Shown: positions 1 through 7,964, numbered from the stretch's first letter. The stretch: DNA of 64,000 bases from Akkermansiaceae bacterium (GCA_015062055.1 SUVK01000006.1:21070-85069), one strand, 5' to 3'. The notes: generated by a model not told the origin, from the sequence alone. Made by a program: numbers and translations.

Positions 1-305
1 CGGAACATTTCTACCGTGGAGGAAGAACCCACAGGCTTATTCTCCAGAATGTAGGAGAGCATCTTCAGGAAGTGGGACTTACCACTGCCGAAGAAACCGG
101 AAATCCAGACGCCGATATCGTGCGTGGGGACGTGGAAAGATTCGCTATAGAAGTTGAAGAATGCAGCAAAGTGCTTGCGGAGCTCCTTGGTGATAACGTA
201 CTCACGTACTTCTTGCTCGATAACTTCTGCAGTTGACTGGTCAACTTTGATAACGCCGTTGATAGAGCGGTTGATGTTCTCTTGGAAAATGTCCTTTATC
301 TTCAT
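1..305 (-). CDS. brxC: BREX ATPase BrxC, N-terminal 101 residues (runs off the window)
   Basis: This is the 5' end of a gene continuing past the left edge. The translated start MKIKDIFQENINR, the phrase VITKELRKHFAAFFNFY and the P-loop GFFGSGKSHF (Walker A, about residues 77-86) are characteristic of BrxC, the large AAA+ type ATPase of BREX phage-defence systems. In known systems BrxC acts with BrxA, BrxB, the methyltransferase PglX and the phosphatase PglZ to block phage replication and to methylate host DNA; those later genes would lie outside this window. The ATG follows the brxB stop by seven bases, so the genes form one operon. Identification is firm from gene order plus motifs, although only about a tenth of the protein is visible. 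Confidence 0.9.
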   Translation of the reverse strand, partial: MKIKDIFQENINRSINGVIKVDQSTAEVIEQEVREYVITKELRKHFAAFFNFYSESFHVPTHDIGVWISGFFGSGKSHFLKMLSYILENKPVGSSSTVEMF

Positions 306-312
306 AGGTGTA

Positions 313-870
313 TTAAATTTCGTTGAATGCGCGGTAGTAAGAGTTAGGTGTTAAGGTGTTGAATAAGCGTAAGGAATTGCCGTCAAATGTGCCCGGATAC
401 ATCACCAGGATGGGGATGTCACCGAAATGAGGCTGCAGGGCTTCCAGCAGAGAATGCACACGCATGAACGGGAAGACATCGCCCACGCCGGTGAGCATCA
501 GGATATCGCCTTTCTGATGTGGTTCGTATTGAATTTTGCCGATGTATTCCTCCACCCCGAAGGACATTTGAAGCTGCTCCAGCAGATAGTCAGAGCCTTC
601 CGATTCTTCCATTTCCAGAATACCATCCATGATATCCTGCTCTTCACAAAGAGAGAGGAATACCTCGTAAAGATTGCGTTCGACAATGCGGCAGGCCAGC
701 GAGGAATCTGCGGTTATCTGTTCGATGAAGCGGCGCACAGTCATTTCATCCTTGGCGTTGTAGCAGAACATGCGGATGTTGACCTCATTACTCAGGCCTT
801 TGCCTTCCAGGAAATCGGGTTCCTGCATGTGACGGCGAAGCTTGTCAAGACTCTCTCCTATTGTTGTCAT
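313..870 (-). CDS. brxB: BREX protein BrxB (DUF1788 family)
   Basis: A 185-residue soluble protein without signal or membrane segment. Length, the motif GDILMLTGVGDVFPFMRVHSL, the ending VMYPGTFDGNSLRLFN and the position between brxA and brxC match the DUF1788/BrxB family. BrxB is a small core component of type I BREX; its biochemical role is not settled, although it is thought to interact with other BREX proteins. It starts 12 bases after the brxA stop and ends seven bases before brxC, so translation is probably coupled. No frameshift or truncation is seen. Confidence 0.88.
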   Translation of the reverse strand: MTTIGESLDKLRRHMQEPDFLEGKGLSNEVNIRMFCYNAKDEMTVRRFIEQITADSSLACRIVERNLYEVFLSLCEEQDIMDGILEMEESEGSDYLLEQLQMSFGVEEYIGKIQYEPHQKGDILMLTGVGDVFPFMRVHSLLEALQPHFGDIPILVMYPGTFDGNSLRLFNTLTPNSYYRAFNEI

Positions 871-882
871 GTTGCCAATGAG

Positions 883-1512
883 TTACAAAAATTGATTGAA
901 AGCGGGTAACATGTGCTCATCTCCATTGTTGCGGAGGGCGTTTTCCAGTACAAAATGCAGCAAAACCGGGCAAAGACGGTCTGCTTTACCTTTTTCGAGA
1001 TAGCCGGTCTCCAGCAGAATTCGTTTGAGCACCTGCTTAATCTTAGTGATGGTGCTATCACTCCAAGAGGCGACCTTATCGTCCTGCTCTTGCAAGCGGA
1101 GGAAAAAGGCGTTCACGTCCGCCTTGCTGAATGAATCATCGTGCGTGCGGTATTTTTCGCCTATCACGGTCAGCATGAAATCGCACACGAGACGATTCTG
1201 CTTCATCATGGCATACAGACAAACCTGTTTGGCAACATCAAAAGGCTGTGTGGCGATAACCTCTACTAACGACATATCACCTAATGCCCGGAGTCGGCGG
1301 ACACACCCTAACGACACTTTGCGTAGTGAGCGCGCTGAGGGGTATTGGTACAGGTTATCAGCAATGATGCGGGAGACAACTTCCTCATCAGAACCGGACT
1401 CGACCAACAGTCCGGCCGTAGTCCGCATTTCGTAAAACAAGAATTGCTCCTGAGTTATGGCTCCACAGTAAGGGCTGGAATTCACCCGTGCTGTCATATT
1501 GTTACGAGTCAT
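883..1512 (-). CDS. brxA: BREX protein BrxA (DUF1819 family)
   Basis: A 209-residue protein matching the DUF1819/BrxA family: the N-terminal phrase FYEMRTTAGLLVESGSDEE, the middle QPFDVAKQVCLYAMMKQNRLV and a C-terminal helical part. BrxA is the first gene of the standard type I BREX operon and is a small, mostly helical protein reported to bind DNA. A second in-frame ATG exists five codons downstream (1497), so the exact start is open. Upstream lies a nested inverted repeat (1525-1619) that probably holds the control region. No WYL-type BrxR regulator gene is seen next to it on this side. Confidence 0.88.
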   Translation of the reverse strand: MTRNNMTARVNSSPYCGAITQEQFLFYEMRTTAGLLVESGSDEEVVSRIIADNLYQYPSARSLRKVSLGCVRRLRALGDMSLVEVIATQPFDVAKQVCLYAMMKQNRLVCDFMLTVIGEKYRTHDDSFSKADVNAFFLRLQEQDDKVASWSDSTITKIKQVLKRILLETGYLEKGKADRLCPVLLHFVLENALRNNGDEHMLPAFNQFL

Positions 1513-1524
1513 AAACGCTTTGGA

Positions 1525-1619
1525 ACATAGTGATTAAGTATATTTCTCTCCGGCCGATTTTCGGCAAAACCGCCGAAGCCGGAAGTGTGGAAAAATATAC
1601 AGATTTTTAGGCACTATGT
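1525..1619. repeat. Nested inverted repeat upstream of brxA
   Basis: Four pairs of arms lie inside each other: ACATAGTG (1525-1532) with CACTATGT (1612-1619); GTATATTT (1538-1545) with AAATATAC (1593-1600); CCGGC (1550-1554) with GCCGG (1578-1582); TTCGGC (1560-1565) with GCCGAA (1572-1577), around a six-base loop. The outer arms overlap TATACT- and TATGTT-like sequences that could serve as -10 boxes for brxA. It may be an operator, a folded leader, or an old element end. The remainder of the gap up to the lipocalin -10 box (1620-1809) is AT-rich and I see no gene in it. Confidence 0.7.
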
Positions 1620-1809
1620 CAAGCTTGAACGGCCTATAACCAGCATAAAGGCTTATTTTTACAATCACCACGTAAGAACGAGAAAAAACTTTTAGAACGA
1701 TTTTTCTTGCATGTTTACGTATAAAAGCACAGCAAATCAGAGAGGCCTAATGTTAGTCTTGCGATGGCAATTTACTATCAGTTATCGAGCAGTAGAGGCA
1801 GCAAAGGTG

Positions 1810-1815
1810 TACAAT
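1810..1815 (+). promoter_or_regulatory. -10 box of the lipocalin gene
   Basis: TACAAT ends seven bases before the ATG at 1823. No clear -35 box is seen. The spacing predicts a leaderless message and supports this start. Confidence 0.45.
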
Positions 1816-1822
1816 AGGCAGA

Positions 1823-2335
1823 ATGATTTTACGAGCACTCAGATATTATTTATCAAACAAAAATCAAATAGAGGGGCCGAGCCCCGACACAACCCCGATT
1901 AACAATGTATGTTGGGAGGCGTTTATGGGACGCTGGTTTGAGTTGGGGCGGTTCGAAACCCCATTCGAGTACGAAATGGATGACGTATACACGGAATACG
2001 AAACCTTATCAAACGGAAAGATCAAAATTACCAATTACGGCACAGATAAAGAAGGGAAAACGCACAAGGCGGAGGCTATGGCAACAATCAAAGGAGAAGG
2101 TCATTTGAGCGTCAGTTTTATACCATTTTTAAGATTTATAGCATCGCCTTACCACGTGTTATACGTGGACGAAAACTACCAACACACCATAGTTTCGAAC
2201 AGTAGTGGCACGTGTTTATGGATTTTGGGCAGAGCTCCGTATGACATTCGGACAACGTACGAAAGTCTTTGTGATATTGCAGCAGAGAGAGGTTTTGACA
2301 CAAAATTATTGCGTCTAACAGCTCACCATTACTAA
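1823..2335 (+). CDS. Bacterial lipocalin (Blc-like)
   Basis: A 170-residue protein with the lipocalin signature FMGRWFELGRFETPFE (GxW motif, about residue 35), SPYHVLYVDENYQHTIV in the middle and the LWILGR strand near the C-terminus, in the same order as E. coli Blc. Lipocalins are eight-stranded barrels that bind lipids or other hydrophobic molecules. E. coli Blc is an outer-membrane lipoprotein, but this protein starts MILRALRYYLSN and shows no lipobox or convincing signal peptide, so it may be cytoplasmic or the start may be wrong. The -10 box at 1810-1815 supports the chosen ATG. It overlaps the convergent acetyltransferase gene by four bases. Confidence 0.85.
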   Translation: MILRALRYYLSNKNQIEGPSPDTTPINNVCWEAFMGRWFELGRFETPFEYEMDDVYTEYETLSNGKIKITNYGTDKEGKTHKAEAMATIKGEGHLSVSFIPFLRFIASPYHVLYVDENYQHTIVSNSSGTCLWILGRAPYDIRTTYESLCDIAAERGFDTKLLRLTAHHY

Positions 2336-2865
2336 TCGCGGTAAAGCATCACGCGATTAAGGTAATCATTTTCGAAGGCTGTAATATGGCCCGACGATGC
2401 AGCAGAGGGATAGCTGAGTAACTCCAGACGCAGAGGCATTTCTCCTCTGTGATAGGGTAGTTGATAATGCTCATAAGGCAGGCGATGATACCCCGCCGAT
2501 TCATAGAACCTGAGACGAGCAACGCTCACCGCATCGGACGGGGGCTCAATTTCGAGGATGATGGGCAATCCCGACTGCGCTACATACTTTAATGCGGCTT
2601 TACCAATACCCTGCCCTCGAGCAGACTCCGAAACAGCCAGGTGCTCGACATACACGCACTCAGATAACACCCAATAAAAGAGAATCCCGACAAAGCGTTC
2701 GTTATCATATAAGGATAAACAAACAAAGTCAGATTCTTGCCGCATGGCTGTCTCATGACACAACAAAGCGCGACGCTCATTAAGCGGGAAGGCTCGCTCA
2801 TAAAGCGCCCACGCCATTGCAAAATCTTCTGTATTTACATCATTTAACCTTTTGAACTCCGGCAC
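2332..2865 (-). CDS. GNAT family N-acetyltransferase
   Basis: A 177-residue protein with the GNAT fold: the acetyl-CoA binding motif A appears as SESARGQGIGKAAL (about residues 80-93), preceded by the strand VYVEHLAVS and followed by the RFYESAGY motif usual in the C-terminal half. The substrate cannot be told. The start is a GTG, because an in-frame stop lies directly upstream, and a TTGACA-17-TAGGCT promoter (2873-2901) ends seven bases before this GTG. It converges with the lipocalin gene, overlapping four bases at the stops. Confidence 0.85.
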   Translation of the reverse strand: MPEFKRLNDVNTEDFAMAWALYERAFPLNERRALLCHETAMRQESDFVCLSLYDNERFVGILFYWVLSECVYVEHLAVSESARGQGIGKAALKYVAQSGLPIILEIEPPSDAVSVARLRFYESAGYHRLPYEHYQLPYHRGEMPLRLELLSYPSAASSGHITAFENDYLNRVMLYRD

Positions 2866-2872
2866 GAGTCAA

Positions 2873-2901
2873 AGCCTATCATGCAGGGCAAATTATGTCA
2901 A
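2873..2901 (-). promoter_or_regulatory. Promoter of the acetyltransferase gene
   Basis: TTGACA (2896-2901), a 17-base spacer and TAGGCT (2873-2878), read on the minus strand. The -10 ends seven bases before the GTG start. Confidence 0.6.
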
Positions 2902-2939
2902 CTTCTCTTTTTTTTACTGGACCTGCCGTAATTTTGTTG

Positions 2940-2945
2940 TACAAT
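2940..2945 (+). promoter_or_regulatory. -10 box of birA
   Basis: TACAAT ends six bases before the ATG at 2952, so transcription should begin on or next to the start codon. The -35 region is weak. Confidence 0.45.
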
Positions 2946-2951
2946 AGCCCC

Positions 2952-3680
2952 ATGAGCATCAAGTGGAAAGTTAAGAAGTTAAAGGAGTGTGAGTCGACCT
3001 TTACCGAAGCTCGCAATCTCCCGCCGTGGTCAGTTGTCAGCAGTGTTCGCCAGCATAAGGGGCGTGGCCGATTCAACCGCGCTTGGTTTGGTGAAGAAGG
3101 TGGCTTATGGGCTAATTTTAACTTACCCACAGAGGATAAAACCTCCAGGCCTTGGGGCTTAATGCCTTTGGTAGCAGGTGTAGCTCTTATCGACACCTTG
3201 GCTGCCTACCACATAAAAGGATTAAGACTCCGTTGGCCCAACGATTTGTTAGTCAATCGTAACAAATTGGCCGGCATACTTGTTGAAAGGCCGTCTGCTC
3301 ACATGGTTTCGGTGGGGATAGGCATCAACGTATACAATAATTTGGTAAAGATTCAAGGCATGACTACCGATGTACCGGTGAGATTGGTTGACCTTATCCC
3401 GAACGCATGCCCCACAGTTGACGAATTGCGAGACCACTTGGCTGACGAGTTAGCAAAAGTTTTCAATGATTTCATTCAAAACGGGTCGGAACCGATTCTC
3501 ACACGTTTGGAGCAAGCATGGGGCCCTAGTTTGCCGGTAGTCGCCATTACTGATACCGAGCGCATATGTGGCTTCTTTTCCGGTATCGAGGCAGATGGTT
3601 CTCCCATCCTGAAAAAAGTCGATGGTTCTACTATTATCGTGCCGGCCATTACGATAAACCGCATGAAAGAACTCGTCTGA
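2952..3680 (+). CDS. birA: Biotin--[acetyl-CoA-carboxylase] ligase
   Basis: A 242-residue class I type biotin protein ligase. It joins biotin to AMP and transfers it to a lysine of the biotin carrier protein of acetyl-CoA carboxylase. Visible are QHKGRGRFNRAWFGEEGG (the GRGR-type nucleotide/biotin loop), LRWPNDLLVNRNKLAGILVE (with the conserved lysine of KLAGIL) and a C-terminal SH3-like part. There is no N-terminal helix-turn-helix, so it should not act as a repressor. An upstream in-frame ATG at 2895 exists, but the -10 box at 2940-2945 supports 2952. A strong hairpin follows the stop. Confidence 0.93.
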   Translation: MSIKWKVKKLKECESTFTEARNLPPWSVVSSVRQHKGRGRFNRAWFGEEGGLWANFNLPTEDKTSRPWGLMPLVAGVALIDTLAAYHIKGLRLRWPNDLLVNRNKLAGILVERPSAHMVSVGIGINVYNNLVKIQGMTTDVPVRLVDLIPNACPTVDELRDHLADELAKVFNDFIQNGSEPILTRLEQAWGPSLPVVAITDTERICGFFSGIEADGSPILKKVDGSTIIVPAITINRMKELV

Positions 3681-3706
3681 TTTACTATCGATAGAACATT
3701 TTTCGC

Positions 3707-3738
3707 ATCAGCATGGGGCAATACCCCATGCTGATTTT
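3707..3738 (+). terminator. Intrinsic terminator after birA
   Basis: Perfect 12-base arms, 3707-3718 and 3724-3735, enclose the five-base loop CAATA and are followed by TTTCT. Confidence 0.7.
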
Positions 3739-3792
3739 CTGTAGTCCTTTTTCAACAGCTCTCGAATTCAATCATCAAATGACATTTGATGA

Positions 3793-3820
3793 TTGACTTT
3801 TACGAAAAAAACGGTATATT
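3793..3820 (+). promoter_or_regulatory. Promoter of the PUR-domain gene
   Basis: TTGACT (3793-3798), a 16-base spacer and TATATT (3815-3820). The -35 box coincides with the only upstream in-frame start (TTG at 3793), so translation probably begins downstream of about 3827. Confidence 0.6.
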
Positions 3821-3861
3821 ATGACCCTGAGGGGTCAGATAAACAGGCCCGTTACATAACA

Positions 3862-4068
3862 GTGGACGACGATATCATTTGTACGGAAAAGATAATAGCT
3901 GATCGCAAAACATTCTTCATTGACCTTAAAAGCAATGCAAGAGGAAGAGTTGTGCGTATTACGGAGAAGGTAAGCTCGAACCGTGACCGCATCATGGTAC
4001 CGGCTGAGATATTAGATGACTTCATTGCTGCATTGGAGGACATTCGCCAAGCGAATCAAGAGCATTAA
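3862..4068 (+). CDS. PUR-domain DNA/RNA-binding protein (DUF3276-like)
   Basis: A small protein with a single bacterial PUR domain: ICTEKIIADRKTFFIDLKSN, then ARGRVVRITEKVSSNRDRIM and VPAEILDDFIAALEDI. Such proteins resemble eukaryotic Pur-alpha repeats and bind single-stranded or double-stranded nucleic acids, normally as dimers. The frame is open from a TTG at 3793, which would give 91 residues, but that codon falls inside the -35 box of a good promoter, so the GTG at 3862 (68 residues) is preferred; the start remains uncertain. It stands alone between birA and the glycogen genes. Its target in the cell is unknown. Confidence 0.8.
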   Translation: MDDDIICTEKIIADRKTFFIDLKSNARGRVVRITEKVSSNRDRIMVPAEILDDFIAALEDIRQANQEH

Positions 4069-4218
4069 CTTTAATTCACTTGCAACTCCAAGCGCGCTGG
4101 TTTCATTAAAAAGCTGTCACATTTTGAGCTGGACAAAACGAGAAAAATAGTGCTTAATACGCGCGTGGCGGTGTAACCTGCACACGCCCGGTAAGTCAAC
4201 TAGCTTATTTACAAAGTC

Positions 4219-5517
4219 ATGAGGAGAATTAAAGTACTGAAATTGGGTTGGGAGTTTCCGCCGCTTATCAATGGTGGGCTCGGTGTTGCATGCATGGGCA
4301 TCTCTAAGGCGCTGTCCAAGAAGGTAGATCTTTCAGTTATTGTTCCCAAGGCCAAACCGGGTCAGAAATATGATGGTTTTGAACTGACAGGTATCAACAA
4401 CCTGCAGTATTCGGAAATGGAGACACACAGCGAGGGCTACACGTATGAAAGCTTTACCGTAGTCGGCAAGGCCCCCGTTAACCTCGACCCCTATGCCTGC
4501 GAAGAAGGCACCCCCGGCAACATCACCTTTACCAAAGAAGGCAAGCTGCTCTTCTCTAAGGTACACAAGGCAGACTTAGCCTTGTTTACCGGCAAGGAAG
4601 ATTTATATGCAGGTGATTTAGCCCGAAAGGTTATCGAGTTCTCCAAGATATGTGCAGTAATGGCCCGCGGTTACGACTTTGACGTGGTGCACGCGCACGA
4701 CTGGATGACGTACCTGGCCGGTGTAGAAGTAAAGCGCGCCACAGGCAAACCCTTAGTGGTACACCTGCACGCCTCTCAGTTTGACCGTGCCGGTGCAGAT
4801 GCCCGCGGTTGGATATACGATATTGAAAAATACGGCATGGAGCAGGCAGATGCGGTTATCCCCGTATCTAAGTACACCGGCACCGTAGCGGCCGGTCACT
4901 ATGGCATTGACCCTGCCAAGATTTTCCCGGTACACAACGGTGCAGACCCGGTAGAGGTATTCCACACCAAGAAGAAGTTCCCCGAGAAACTCGTTCTCTT
5001 CCTCGGGCGTCTTACCGCCCAGAAAGGGCCGGAGTTCTTCTTGCAGATTGCAGCTAAAGTACTCGAACAGACCGATGACGTACGCTTTGTCATGGCCGGT
5101 ACCGGCGAAAAGCTGCGCCAACTTATTGAGACAGGCGCCTTCCATGGCGTAGGCGACAAGTTCCACTTCACCGGGTTCCTCAACAAACAAAAGGTCAACG
5201 AGTTGTTAAGCATGACCGATGTATACTGCATGCCGTCCGTATCTGAGCCGTTCGGGCTCTCTGCACTGGAGGCAGCCCAATTCAATATCCCGGCCGTAAT
5301 CTCCAAGCAGAGTGGCGTGGCCGAGGTAATGAAGGGAGCCTTGAAAGCCGACTTCTGGGATGTAAACATGATGGCAAAGCACATTGTGAATCTTATTACA
5401 GACGAGAAGCTCTACAAACAAGTGGCAGAGCAAAGCGCCCAAGACATCAAGAACTCCAACTGGGATACCGCAGCCGACAAGATGCTGCGAGTATATCACC
5501 ACGTGCTCGGTTGGTAA
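4219..5517 (+). CDS. glgA: Glycogen synthase-type glycosyltransferase
   Basis: A 432-residue GT-B glycosyltransferase. The N-terminal part begins MRRIKVLKLGWEFPPLINGG with the donor-binding glycine loop (about residues 18-21), then VVHAHDWMTYLAG. The C-terminal part has LVLFLGRLTAQKGPEFFL and SEPFGLSALEAAQFNIPAVI, the E-x7-E motif. The closest known relatives are glycogen or starch synthases of the short, single-gene type, transferring glucose from a nucleotide sugar onto alpha-1,4-glucan. It is followed after 24 bases by a GH57 amylase-like gene, the pair seen in glycogen operons of several phyla. Whether the donor is ADP- or UDP-glucose cannot be told. Confidence 0.85.
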   Translation: MRRIKVLKLGWEFPPLINGGLGVACMGISKALSKKVDLSVIVPKAKPGQKYDGFELTGINNLQYSEMETHSEGYTYESFTVVGKAPVNLDPYACEEGTPGNITFTKEGKLLFSKVHKADLALFTGKEDLYAGDLARKVIEFSKICAVMARGYDFDVVHAHDWMTYLAGVEVKRATGKPLVVHLHASQFDRAGADARGWIYDIEKYGMEQADAVIPVSKYTGTVAAGHYGIDPAKIFPVHNGADPVEVFHTKKKFPEKLVLFLGRLTAQKGPEFFLQIAAKVLEQTDDVRFVMAGTGEKLRQLIETGAFHGVGDKFHFTGFLNKQKVNELLSMTDVYCMPSVSEPFGLSALEAAQFNIPAVISKQSGVAEVMKGALKADFWDVNMMAKHIVNLITDEKLYKQVAEQSAQDIKNSNWDTAADKMLRVYHHVLGW

Positions 5518-5541
5518 CCTCTTACCCCCTTTTAACCAAAC

Positions 5542-6726
5542 ATGAATATCTCCTTAACTTTTCATGCACATCAGCCCAACCGACTGACGCCGTATGATTT
5601 CTTCAAGATAGGCGAACACGCTTTCTACGAAGATGACGAGCTCAACGGGCGCGTGCTCAGCCAGGTAGCAGAGCGTTGCTACCTGCCCGCCAATAGGCTC
5701 ATGAAGCAGCTTATTGAGCTTTCTGACGGTAAGTTCAAGTTTGCGCTGGCAATATCCGGTGTAATTTTGGAACAGGCGAAATACCACCGCCCCGACCTCA
5801 TTGAGTCTTTCAAAGAACTTGCCGAAACCGGGTGCGTTGAATTTTTGGCCATGCCCTATTATGCCTCGCTGTCATCGCTGTACTCCACCGGGGAGTTTGC
5901 AGAGCAGGTCAACGAGCATATGGACCTGATAGAAGACCTTTTCGGGCAACGCCCCACGGTGTTGTGGAATACCGGCATGCTCTACTCTAACGCCATAGCA
6001 GCACAGGCATATGATATGGGGTTTGAGGGTATTATGGCAGACGGCAACAGTCGCATGATGTCCAACCGTCACACAAACGACTTGCAGTGTGCCCCGCTTA
6101 TCGCTAAGACAAAAACCATCATCCGCAACCGCCACCTCTCTAACGACTTGGCCAACCGTCGCGTTGACCCGAGCTGGAGCGAGTACCCCCTTTCTCCCTA
6201 TACCTTTGCCGAATGGCTTGGACAGCAGGAAGGCCAGGTAGTTAATATCTCTCTGGACTACGAGACACTTGGCGAGCGCCAACCCGATACCACGGGTGTG
6301 TTTGAGTTCTGGCGCACCATGATTATGGCAACCCTTTTCAACGGTAATACCTTCATGACTCCCGGTGAAGCCGTAAGAGAGTTCCCCTCCACCGGCACGA
6401 TTGACTGCCCCAACCCTGTGAGCTGCTCGACTTTCGGTACTACCACGCATTGGAATGGCAATGTCATGCAACAAGAGGCTCTCAAGAAGATATACGACCT
6501 TGAGACGCCGGTGAAAGACAGCGAAGACCGAGACATGATTCACGTGTGGCGTAAGCTGCAAAGTGCAGACCACTTCCATTATATGGAGAAGAGCAATGGG
6601 TTCACCCCCTACCCCTCTCCGTTTGATGCATACATTTACTACATGAATGCCTTGGCTGACCTGCAGGTGCGAGTCAAGCGCCAAGCAGAGCTGATTCACC
6701 TTGCCCACAAGGCTACCATGGCCTAG
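5542..6726 (+). CDS. GH57 alpha-amylase-like protein, probable nucleophile missing
   Basis: A 394-residue GH57 family protein. Region 1 is FHAHQPNR near the N-terminus and region 4 is LDYETLGERQPDTTGVFEFW with Asp239, the expected acid/base. Where active GH57 amylases have a NTE-L-x-Y type motif carrying the Glu nucleophile, this protein reads NTGMLYSN, with Gly145 (codon 5974-5976). GH57 amylase-like homologues that lack catalytic residues are known, and this seems to be one. It is co-transcribed with the glycogen synthase gene, so it probably binds or modulates alpha-glucan even if it does not cleave it. A strong terminator follows. Confidence 0.8.
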   Translation: MNISLTFHAHQPNRLTPYDFFKIGEHAFYEDDELNGRVLSQVAERCYLPANRLMKQLIELSDGKFKFALAISGVILEQAKYHRPDLIESFKELAETGCVEFLAMPYYASLSSLYSTGEFAEQVNEHMDLIEDLFGQRPTVLWNTGMLYSNAIAAQAYDMGFEGIMADGNSRMMSNRHTNDLQCAPLIAKTKTIIRNRHLSNDLANRRVDPSWSEYPLSPYTFAEWLGQQEGQVVNISLDYETLGERQPDTTGVFEFWRTMIMATLFNGNTFMTPGEAVREFPSTGTIDCPNPVSCSTFGTTTHWNGNVMQQEALKKIYDLETPVKDSEDRDMIHVWRKLQSADHFHYMEKSNGFTPYPSPFDAYIYYMNALADLQVRVKRQAELIHLAHKATMA

Positions 6727-6750
6727 GCATCGGAACAAAACAACCGAGAA

Positions 6751-6789
6751 ACACGCGGGTGCAGATTAATGCAACCGCGTGTCTTTTTT
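6751..6789 (+). terminator. Intrinsic terminator after the glycogen genes
   Basis: ACACGCGG (6751-6758) pairs with CCGCGTGT (6775-6782), extended inward by TGCA/TGCA, followed by a run of six T. Confidence 0.85.
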
Positions 6790-6856
6790 GTTTAGATTTT
6801 ACGCGTGGGAACAATTAGGTAAATGGCAATTTATCTGTCAACATAGACCAAAGCCT

Positions 6857-7885
6857 TTAATTGTTCCCTCTGGTTTTGGATTTTCTTATTAAGTAAATGG
6901 AACAGGTTAAACCTACGGCAGCAAGAACAATCTCAATCCACGGCAACATGAGAGGAGCATACACGAAGAACCCGACCTGCAAAACATGGCATGTAAATGT
7001 GAAGAGCGAAGCGCCCAACATTGAAAGAGAAGTGGCTAACAGGACGGATACCAACAAGGAACGCCAAAAAGGCTTGCCAAGTATTGCAAAAATCAAAACA
7101 AAAACCAAGGCAAGCAGGGTGAGAGTAATCGCACAACCACGAATGGCTCTTTTGTCTGAAAGAACAGGATCAGAAAAACGATGTTGCATATTATCCATTG
7201 CCTCTTCCCCCCGAATAAAACCACAACCGGGTTCCGTTATATCGAGCACATTACCAACAACTCGACCCACAAGGTAAAAATCACCTTTTAATGGAGAGGG
7301 CACATAATATAGGGACATCTTCACCGTAGGGGCCGGAGCTTCTTCGGTTTGTAAAACTACGGTACTATCCGAGCATTCCAAAACGTAAGGCTGCAAGGAT
7401 TCCGGCATTCGGTAATCTTGCCTACTTAAGGGCGAAAGCTGAAAATCGCCGTGTAAAAACACACTCGGATTAAGCTTCAGCACAAAGTCGCCGGAACGAA
7501 GAATGGGGGCTACAAAAGCAGACTCTCTAACACCATGAACGGTGTGGTAGCACACGCGTGGGTGTGATTGGTTGGAACCATGAAACTTTCGGCATACAGC
7601 AATCCCTTTGTTCTCAATACCGAACAAATAGTCCGCAGCTCCTTGACCGTCTGCAATTATCTCATTAACATGTAAGCGTATCAGTTTGCCATTGTATTCA
7701 GAAAGAGAAACGGTTGCGTCATACGGCAACACACGCTCGCTACTGAAAATAAACTGAGTATATGTTACCCCTGCAACCGAGACAAGAAAGAGAGCAAAGG
7801 CAAGCAAGCCCAGCAGCAACAAGGCAGAAAATTTAATGCATCCCAAGCAATCAGGTTTGCGAGATGGTATTTTTGCACAAGCCAT
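6857..7885 (-). CDS. Membrane protein with large extracytoplasmic domain, TMEM43-like layout
   Basis: I do not recognise this 342-residue protein with certainty. It has one N-terminal membrane helix (about residues 18-41), a soluble region of about 200 residues, then three hydrophobic segments (about 246-267, 272-297 and 303-330) and a basic tail. That layout, with phrases such as SEYNGKLIRLH and ADYLFGIENKGIAVCRKF, resembles TMEM43-family proteins, but the match is weak and made by eye. The gene stands alone on the minus strand, divergent from murC. No enzyme motif is visible. Confidence 0.6.
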   Translation of the reverse strand: MACAKIPSRKPDCLGCIKFSALLLLGLLAFALFLVSVAGVTYTQFIFSSERVLPYDATVSLSEYNGKLIRLHVNEIIADGQGAADYLFGIENKGIAVCRKFHGSNQSHPRVCYHTVHGVRESAFVAPILRSGDFVLKLNPSVFLHGDFQLSPLSRQDYRMPESLQPYVLECSDSTVVLQTEEAPAPTVKMSLYYVPSPLKGDFYLVGRVVGNVLDITEPGCGFIRGEEAMDNMQHRFSDPVLSDKRAIRGCAITLTLLALVFVLIFAILGKPFWRSLLVSVLLATSLSMLGASLFTFTCHVLQVGFFVYAPLMLPWIEIVLAAVGLTCSIYLIRKSKTRGNN

Positions 7886-7964
7886 ACCCTACGTTAGACA
7901 GGGAATAGTGCATTACTGTTCAATATTTTTGTACACTGAGAGCAAGCTCATCGTAATATTTGGC

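Noticed and set aside
3821..3859. ATG directly after the PUR-gene -10 box as a short upstream open frame
   Set aside because: It would lie before the expected transcription start and ends after 12 codons.
5872..6738. Long 288-codon minus-strand frame opposite the GH57 gene
   Set aside because: The plus-strand frame carries clear GH57 motifs; the minus frame has no recognisable features.
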